A stretch of 64,000 bases of DNA from Gordonia sp049847105 (GTDB lineage Bacteria > Actinomycetota > Actinomycetes > Mycobacteriales > Mycobacteriaceae): positions 248,001 to 312,000 of the forward strand of contig NZ_JBNCNS010000004.1 of NCBI RefSeq assembly GCF_049847105.1, written 5' to 3'. The position numbers were made by a program, and so were the translations under genes. Below the pieces are notes generated by a model. The model was not told where the DNA came from and ran no database searches. It worked only from the letters and a program-made list of their open reading frames with translations. Below, piece after piece: positions 59,901-64,000 of the stretch. The number at the start of each line of letters is the position of its first letter. Within the stretch, counting starts at the first letter, position 1.

Positions 59901-61295
59901 ATCCGCGTCGACCACCGCCGGCGAAGTGGCATCGGCACGGCTGGCGACGCAGTCCCCGATGGTGGCGAGCCCGGCCCGCTGACGCGGCTCATCCGGCCCG
60001 ACCGGCCACAGTTGCAGGTCACCAACCACCACGCCGGGCGCCGACTCCGACACCGCATGGACGCAGGACAACACCCCCTCGGCGATCGCCGCCGCATCGG
60101 CGTTCTCGTACCGTCGCGGGTTCGCCTCGACGTCGAGGCGCCACACGCCGGGAGTGGTCGGGTACAGGTCGATGTTGACATCGGCTACCGGACCGGTGGT
60201 GAGGATACGATGGCGCGACGTGACGGTGTCGCCGAGTCGCAGGGATTGGGCAACGGGCGCGATGTTGATCACCGGTGCATCGTGCAATGGCGAGGACGTC
60301 CCCGGGTCGCGGTCGCGTCTCATCTCTTCGACACGAAACTGCTGATGTCGCAACATCTCTGAAAGCGCACCCGAAACCTCACCGATCCAATCGGCGACGC
60401 GAGTGGCCGTGTTCACCCGCACCGCAACCGGAAGCAGATTCGACATGCATCCGGCCGCCGCTCGCAGCCGCGCCGTCGTGCGCCCCGAACTGGCGATGAG
60501 AACAGGGATATCGGCACGATCACGCACCAACGATAGGTAAAGGCAAATACCCGCAATCCAGATGGCCGCGTCGGCCGTATCGTGAGACCGCGCATATCTC
60601 TCGATGCCGGCCGCCGTCGACGTCTCGATGTCGATGCCGGCGAGGACCGGTGGGACAACCGGGCTCGCCGGTGACCCGTTCAGCCATAACGGTTCCGGCC
60701 GCCTGGACAGTTCCTCGAACCAGTACCGTCCATCCCGCCCGTGACGCGACGACGCGCGATACTTCTGCTCGTACTCCAAGATCACTTCTGGCGGCTGAGG
60801 AATGGAACCATCTGAGCCCGTGCCGATCCCGACCTCTCGTCGGTACAACTCGGCAGTCCGGGCCAGCAGCGCTGCCGCACCGTACCCGTCGATCACCAGA
60901 TGGTGGGCACGAAGATAGAAGAACCACCGTCCATCTGCCTCGATCACCATCGACTCGGTGAGCGGCCCGGCGAGCGGAAGCGGCGCCGCTGCGGCTTCCT
61001 CCATCTGGCGGACCGCGTCCACCACAGAACTCGCCGAGAAGCGCGGAACGGCGCCGGGCGATTCCTCATCGATGGCGAGTCGGGGCTCCCCCTCCACCCC
61101 GACGATGACCCGACACGAGGCCATGCCGAGTTCAGCCGCGGCCCGCGAACCTGCCGAACACAGCGTGTCGACGTCGAAATCGCCGGCGAATTCGATGTAG
61201 TGCGCCACTGCGAGGGGGACATCACCCAGAGCCTGCTGCGCGTACCACAGGGCCGACTGGGCCCGATTCAGCGGAATGGTCCTGGATGCAGGCAT
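56955..61295 (-). CDS. Non-ribosomal peptide synthetase, C-A-T-C architecture
   Basis: 1446 residues from the ATG at 61295 (MPASRTIPLNRAQSALW, a condensation-domain start). C1: residues 1-440 with HHLVIDG (131-137). A: about 450-925 with TSGSTGQPRA (589-598), YGPTETT (721-727), YRTGD (809-813) and NNKID (Lys 918). T: about 940-1005 with LGGNSLS, carrier Ser 973. C2: about 1025-1440 with HHIAVDG (1145-1151). Both condensation domains keep their His. There is no thioesterase or reductase. Hand alignment to GrsA suggests the A-domain code D-T-V-L-V-G-A-C-S-K; the substrate is not assigned. The methyltransferase stop is 5 bp upstream, so the two form an operon. Confidence 0.93.
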   Translation of the reverse strand: MPASRTIPLNRAQSALWYAQQALGDVPLAVAHYIEFAGDFDVDTLCSAGSRAAAELGMASCRVIVGVEGEPRLAIDEESPGAVPRFSASSVVDAVRQMEEAAAAPLPLAGPLTESMVIEADGRWFFYLRAHHLVIDGYGAAALLARTAELYRREVGIGTGSDGSIPQPPEVILEYEQKYRASSRHGRDGRYWFEELSRRPEPLWLNGSPASPVVPPVLAGIDIETSTAAGIERYARSHDTADAAIWIAGICLYLSLVRDRADIPVLIASSGRTTARLRAAAGCMSNLLPVAVRVNTATRVADWIGEVSGALSEMLRHQQFRVEEMRRDRDPGTSSPLHDAPVINIAPVAQSLRLGDTVTSRHRILTTGPVADVNIDLYPTTPGVWRLDVEANPRRYENADAAAIAEGVLSCVHAVSESAPGVVVGDLQLWPVGPDEPRQRAGLATIGDCVASRADATSPAVVDADVGYSYPDIDAAARRIADVCRRHGVHPGDMVASVLSRGVAEVAVFWGVAYAGGCFVPIDPAHPVRRQQAMIDTVQPAIAFHAGSPPGLRGVELVDAVPLLTPSGRRVSDDRTAVAADTPAYVIHTSGSTGQPRAVVVSHRGIGDLAAEIVRSYDLDETCVVAHVAAPGFDTAVVEILAAALVGASLVVVPDKIRGGTELADFLNHHRVTHLLITPAALATLSIDEVHTLTHLVVGGDVCPAPLIGLWAADHIVRCAYGPTETTCSVALTDPIEQVGARRRIELGRPMSGVQLMVLDSHLRPVPHIGEGELYIAGSNLALGYLHQLGTTASRFVAHPWGEPGSRMYRTGDRVIVRATGRMEYVGRTDDQVKIRGFRVEPAEVDAALLRTGRVAACTTVSRQRRDLTELHSYVVMRQPTRDLLVQLRTELSSELPAHLLPASITPVAGIPLTANNKIDRAQLPEPLFVSSARFAAPRSVPESEVVAAYQRRLDVADEIGVDDDFFELGGNSLSATELVADLAPQYRVTVRDVFDGPTPRELATRLTPRPDDELRAPWTATAGSPVPLSPAQRNVRLPDRSSVGLIPFVLTVPGVIAADAVRAMARDAVDRHQMLRSTFSGDRMFVDATVRDDRWSVAQVDVTDSGFQWAREFLHRPMDLASEYPFRIGVGHDDACTHIAVAFHHIAVDGGSLRALATGLGGDVCPAEQDYLDYVPIACREQARVRESELNFWRSTVQPGRLLVSGSDRARPAVWNPDARRFKRTIPESLWPRVLDYARHRRLPWLTVVRAALAVCLAARGGQDSVHIGALVSGRDDHRWNGVVGMFVNTVTVVCPVAETVSETIAAVREAELHAYDHARTPFVEVAADLGGQAANAHPLFQAMLTVDDLTLDDAAPGDSGHDAPLPGSSDGIAGFGVEVTPLPPDVAKCDLHVSVLPGRGPDVAVEILYATALYDDTTAIEIADQLLAVLHRAIAADETATDMC

Positions 61296-61300
61296 GGGTC

Positions 61301-62053
61301 TCACCGTCGACGTGCTCGAATCACCACAAGCAACTCCCACCGTTGCCCAGGTGAGATCAGTCCCCGATCCTCCAGCCACTCTGCACGCTCATGCATCACT
61401 GGTCCGAAAGGTATTGTCCGCGTGTGTGACACCGATACCTGAAAGCCCAGAGAGGACAGTGCGGCCATGGTCCGATCTGCACTGCAGATCGTCGACTGGA
61501 CCAGCAGCAGGGTCCCACCGGGGCGAACGAGGATGGGCGCGCGTTCGATGATCGAGTCGATCACGTCTCGCCCGAGTTCACCACCGTTGCAGGCATACCC
61601 GAGTGCGGATCGAGCCGCGTCGGAAGGAGTCGGTACGTAGGGCGGGTTCGCGAACACGACGTCGGCCGTGAGCGAACCGTCCAGGTCGTGCACGTCGGCA
61701 CAACGGACGTCCAGGGCGACACCGTTCGCCCGAGAGTTCGACCGCATCGCCTCAATCGCCGCCGGGTTCTGATCGACCGCGATGACCGTGGACGCCCAGC
61801 GGCTCGCATAAAGACTCGCGAGACCTGCGCCCGCACAGAGTTCGATGGCCGACGTCGATCCGGTAGGACGTACCCGGAACTCCTCGGCGAGAGCAAGACA
61901 CAGCAGCGCGGAGTCGACGGACGGCCGGTACACCTCGGGATGCTCGGCCATCTGGGGCACCGGACCGGGCAGTGCACCGAGGATTCCGTGGGTCCGCAGG
62001 TCCAGGGTCACCTCACCCATGTGCCCCACACCCACGAGATGCGGCGCGCACAC
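61301..62053 (-). CDS. HemK/PrmC-like class I methyltransferase
   Basis: Up to 250 residues (GTG at 62053); an ATG at 62020 is an alternative start. SAM-binding motif I is IELCAGAGLASLYAS and the acceptor motif is VFANPPYVPTPSD, whose NPPY marks N-methyltransferases of the HemK/MTQ2 group acting on planar amide or amine nitrogens, such as Gln in release factors. VYRPSVDSALL is the usual N-terminal part. It sits between the NRPS and the diiron enzyme, so it may methylate a product or carrier-bound intermediate rather than a protein. Confidence 0.85.
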   Translation of the reverse strand: MCAPHLVGVGHMGEVTLDLRTHGILGALPGPVPQMAEHPEVYRPSVDSALLCLALAEEFRVRPTGSTSAIELCAGAGLASLYASRWASTVIAVDQNPAAIEAMRSNSRANGVALDVRCADVHDLDGSLTADVVFANPPYVPTPSDAARSALGYACNGGELGRDVIDSIIERAPILVRPGGTLLLVQSTICSADRTMAALSSLGFQVSVSHTRTIPFGPVMHERAEWLEDRGLISPGQRWELLVVIRARRR

Positions 62054-62127
62054 TGGTGTCGAGTCTCATCAATGACTGTGGACATCTCACCGACGTTAAT
62101 GCCCAGACACTTAAACCGAGCTGAAAA

Positions 62128-63141
62128 TCATGATGTAACGCCCTCGAGTGGCCGCAGCAGGGACGTCTCGGAAGACTCCCAGCAGTGCCAGACATGTTCT
62201 GCAGCCAGTGCATCGAAAGCCGCACAGGCCCGGGCACCCCGGATCAATGATGCCCCGGCAGTGGGGTCTTCGGCGGCGAGTCGACCGGCCACCTCACGGA
62301 CGACGAGCTGTTCGTGAACCGAATCCGCCTCCACGTGTTCGTCGAAGAAGAGTCGCGCATCGGCGCCGAATCCGAGCCTGGCAAGCCCTCGACTGTATTT
62401 CCTGCTCGGCAGCGCCGAGGTCATCTCAACTGCGCAGAGATGACCGATCAGCTCATACCTCAGAGAGCGATGCACGCCGAACAGCGACAACGCATTCACC
62501 CCAGCCAGTGTCGACGCCGGAATCACGTCGATATAGTGCGCGTAGGCGCTGTTCAGCCCTAGTGCACGCATCATTCGTGCGTAGAGGGTCGCGTGCATCC
62601 TCTCGATGAACCCACCGCCGTACTCGTCCATCTGGACTTCGACCAGGCCTGCCTTGGCTGCACCGTGCAAACGCGGTATCGCCATCGTGTGCACGTCGGC
62701 CTCGCGGAGCTGATGGAACGATCGGTGAACGATCAGCTCGCGAAAATGATCACATTCGGCCGTTCGTGCCATGAACGACGCCAGCGGCGGACCGTCGTCG
62801 GCATTTCCGACCGCCCACAGAGCTTCTTCCAGGTCGTCCGGCCGTTCCACCATTCCGACCAGGTCGTCGACGGCCTCGAGAAAACGGCCCTCGAGAACCG
62901 CGCGCGTTGCCAGAAGATCTGCGTTCCACTCCCAGTCGTCGGACACTCCCACGATTCCCCGCAGGTGCAGCTCGTAGAGCATCGTCATCGTGATCGCGAT
63001 GTCCTCGTCGAGCAGAAAGTCCTTGCCCGTAGGCAGATCCGCAGCGGCACGGTCGCGCAGACGGTCGAGTCCCACGGCATCGCCGGTGAGCGCCGACACG
63101 ACGGCGCAGCTCAATGGCCCACGAGGCGCTGGAAGCGGCAT
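62128..63141 (-). CDS. Heme-oxygenase-like diiron enzyme (iron-containing redox enzyme family)
   Basis: 337 residues from the ATG at 63141 (MPLPAPRGPLSCAVVS); longer frames would overlap the divergent CDGSH gene. Helical and soluble. Candidate iron ligands for an HDO-fold protein are Glu/His residues in VQMDEYGGGFIERMHATLY, IGHLCAVEMTSALPS and FDEHVEADSVHEQLVVRE. Relatives such as UndA, BesC and SznF carry out oxygen-dependent C-C cleavage or N-oxygenation of small metabolites. The gene heads the three-gene minus-strand run with the methyltransferase and NRPS. Confidence 0.82.
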   Translation of the reverse strand: MPLPAPRGPLSCAVVSALTGDAVGLDRLRDRAAADLPTGKDFLLDEDIAITMTMLYELHLRGIVGVSDDWEWNADLLATRAVLEGRFLEAVDDLVGMVERPDDLEEALWAVGNADDGPPLASFMARTAECDHFRELIVHRSFHQLREADVHTMAIPRLHGAAKAGLVEVQMDEYGGGFIERMHATLYARMMRALGLNSAYAHYIDVIPASTLAGVNALSLFGVHRSLRYELIGHLCAVEMTSALPSRKYSRGLARLGFGADARLFFDEHVEADSVHEQLVVREVAGRLAAEDPTAGASLIRGARACAAFDALAAEHVWHCWESSETSLLRPLEGVTS

Positions 63142-63210
63142 TCGTGGCTGACCTGCACTGGTAGCGTCGACGCCACTGCTCTCGATCGGGTGTGCGGAAG
63201 GTGAGGACAA

Positions 63211-63477
63211 ATGGACTCCGGCCTCCACGATGACTGCCTCCAAGACGACGACGGCCGGGACAGGCGTGGCGCATCGACGACGATCGTGGCCTGCGACGGC
63301 GGGCCCCTGCTTGTGCGAGGACCGATTGATCTCTTCCATTCCGACGGTAGCCCAATCCCGGTCCGACGTTCGACCGTTGCACTGTGTCGGTGTGGACGCA
63401 GTTCCATCACGCCGATGTGCGACGGATCGCACAAGCTCGGCCGTGACACCACTCGACCGGGCAGATCAGCTCGCTGA
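63211..63477 (+). CDS. CDGSH iron-sulfur protein
   Basis: 88 residues from ATG at 63211, with GTGAGGA just upstream. The cluster motif is CRCGRSSITPMCDGSH, the complete C-x-C-x2-S-x3-P-x-C-D-G-S-H pattern that binds a redox-active 2Fe-2S cluster with three Cys and one His. No membrane anchor, unlike mitoNEET. It is divergent from the diiron enzyme across 69 bp and is a natural candidate to deliver electrons or iron-sulfur units to it. Confidence 0.92.
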   Translation: MDSGLHDDCLQDDDGRDRRGASTTIVACDGGPLLVRGPIDLFHSDGSPIPVRRSTVALCRCGRSSITPMCDGSHKLGRDTTRPGRSAR

Positions 63478-63517
63478 GTTCGCCCCGAACTCGGGCCGAC
63501 CATGGGAACATCGCGGC

Positions 63518-64000
63518 ATGCAGCGCACGTCGTACGCACTTCTTCTCGTGAGGGTCAGCGTGCTGGTCCTCACGCTGGCGGCCGCCGGGATAACGGTCAC
63601 CGGACCACCTGTCGCAGCGGCGGACACGTTGGACGGCATCCCCTTCGCACATGCGAGCGCTGCCCTGCCATACCGTGAGACCCGGATCTCGCCGAGAAAC
63701 CTCGTCGCATCGGTGTGGTCACGATCCATGGACACACAAGTGCCCGTGCTGGTGCAGTCGCCGGCCAACCGGAACCCGGGGGCACCGGTCATGTACCTCC
63801 TGAACGGCTCGAGCGGAGGTGAACACGGGGACGACTGGACACACGCCACGGACGCCAACGCCTTCTACGGTGCCAAGAACGTGTGGACCGTGACACCGAT
63901 CGGTGGTGCGGCCAGCTACTACGCCGACTGGCAAAGAGTGGATCCCGCTGCAAACTTCCGGTTCGGGGTCAAGACCACCAGACCGCTCCGGTGGGAGACA
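63518..64000 (+). CDS. Antigen-85-like secreted esterase/mycolyltransferase, partial
   Basis: 161 codons from the ATG at 63518 up to the window edge; the 3' end is missing. A signal peptide (LLLVRVSVLVLTLAAAGITV, cleavage near VAAADT) leads into the alpha/beta-hydrolase fold of the Ag85 family: VPVLVQSPANRNPGAPVMYLL, NGSSGGEHGDDWTHATDANAF and VTPIGGAASYYADWQ. These match the conserved MYLLDG...W and GG.SSFYSDW segments. The catalytic Ser lies beyond the edge. It would transfer mycolic acids between trehalose and the cell wall, or act as a related esterase. Confidence 0.88.
   Translation, partial: MQRTSYALLLVRVSVLVLTLAAAGITVTGPPVAAADTLDGIPFAHASAALPYRETRISPRNLVASVWSRSMDTQVPVLVQSPANRNPGAPVMYLLNGSSGGEHGDDWTHATDANAFYGAKNVWTVTPIGGAASYYADWQRVDPAANFRFGVKTTRPLRWET

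Overview
The window is GC-rich, densely coded DNA from an actinobacterium of the order Mycobacteriales, most like Gordonia or a close relative. Three things point there. Codon use is strongly biased to G/C in third positions. Several proteins belong to mycolate-producing bacteria: an antigen-85-like mycolyltransferase, an AccD4-type carboxylase, the LysX fusion, and Rv1733c-like and Rv3852 (Hns)-like membrane proteins. Finally, the gene order follows, by recollection, the Mycobacterium tuberculosis Rv3834c-Rv3853 segment: serS, Rv3835, Rv3836, phosphoglycerate mutase, pheA, Rv3839, an LCP protein, bfrB, glpQ1, Rv3843c, sodA, Rv3847, Rv3848, an EspR-like regulator, Rv3850, hns, rraA. No rRNA, tRNA, CRISPR array or intact insertion sequence was recognised.

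Layout. 1-8.2 kb: secreted histidine phosphatase, DMT-type transporter, serS, SGNH esterase, ankyrin protein, septum-formation protein, small zincin, phosphoglycerate-mutase-like protein and pheA. 8.3-15 kb: an iron-linked block with an IdeR-type box between pheA and the DUF2470 gene, a CPBP protease, a diiron oxygenase plus partner, an LCP ligase and the ferritin bfrB behind tandem IdeR-like sites. 15-22 kb: a TetR remnant, the rhodanese/DUF4328/glpQ1 operon, a non-coding stretch with several DnaA-box-like sites, an S49 peptidase, a glyoxalase-like protein, a winged-helix protein and msrA. 22-31 kb: sodA, a 21-bp periodic repeat field, an ECF transporter (EcfT plus a fused S-A-A' protein), the Rv3847 and Rv3848 (Mn exporter family) homologues, an SDR, and a DUF6545/ImmA/EspR-like module. 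31-36 kb: a surface stalk protein, a TM0106-type nuclease, DUF6474, the Hns-like protein and an epoxide-hydrolase-like enzyme.

36-56 kb: a GT39 glycosyltransferase, an Rv1733c-like protein, a possible inserted segment with an AccD4 paralogue and small unknown proteins, a secreted lipase, rraA-gabD2, a TetR/SDR divergent pair with two clear palindromic operators, a metallo-beta-lactamase-fold hydrolase, lysX, an S4 protein, and COG4705 and DedA membrane proteins. 56-64 kb: a FetB-type permease, then a locus of particular interest. It holds a C-A-T-C non-ribosomal peptide synthetase, a HemK-type methyltransferase, a heme-oxygenase-like diiron enzyme and a divergent CDGSH iron-sulfur protein, followed by an antigen-85-like esterase cut by the window end.

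The genes work mainly in iron and oxidative-stress handling (bfrB, sodA, msrA, IdeR sites), cell-envelope metabolism (LCP, glpQ1, lysX, AccD4-like, lipase, Ag85-like) and a probable small specialised-metabolite pathway at the right end.
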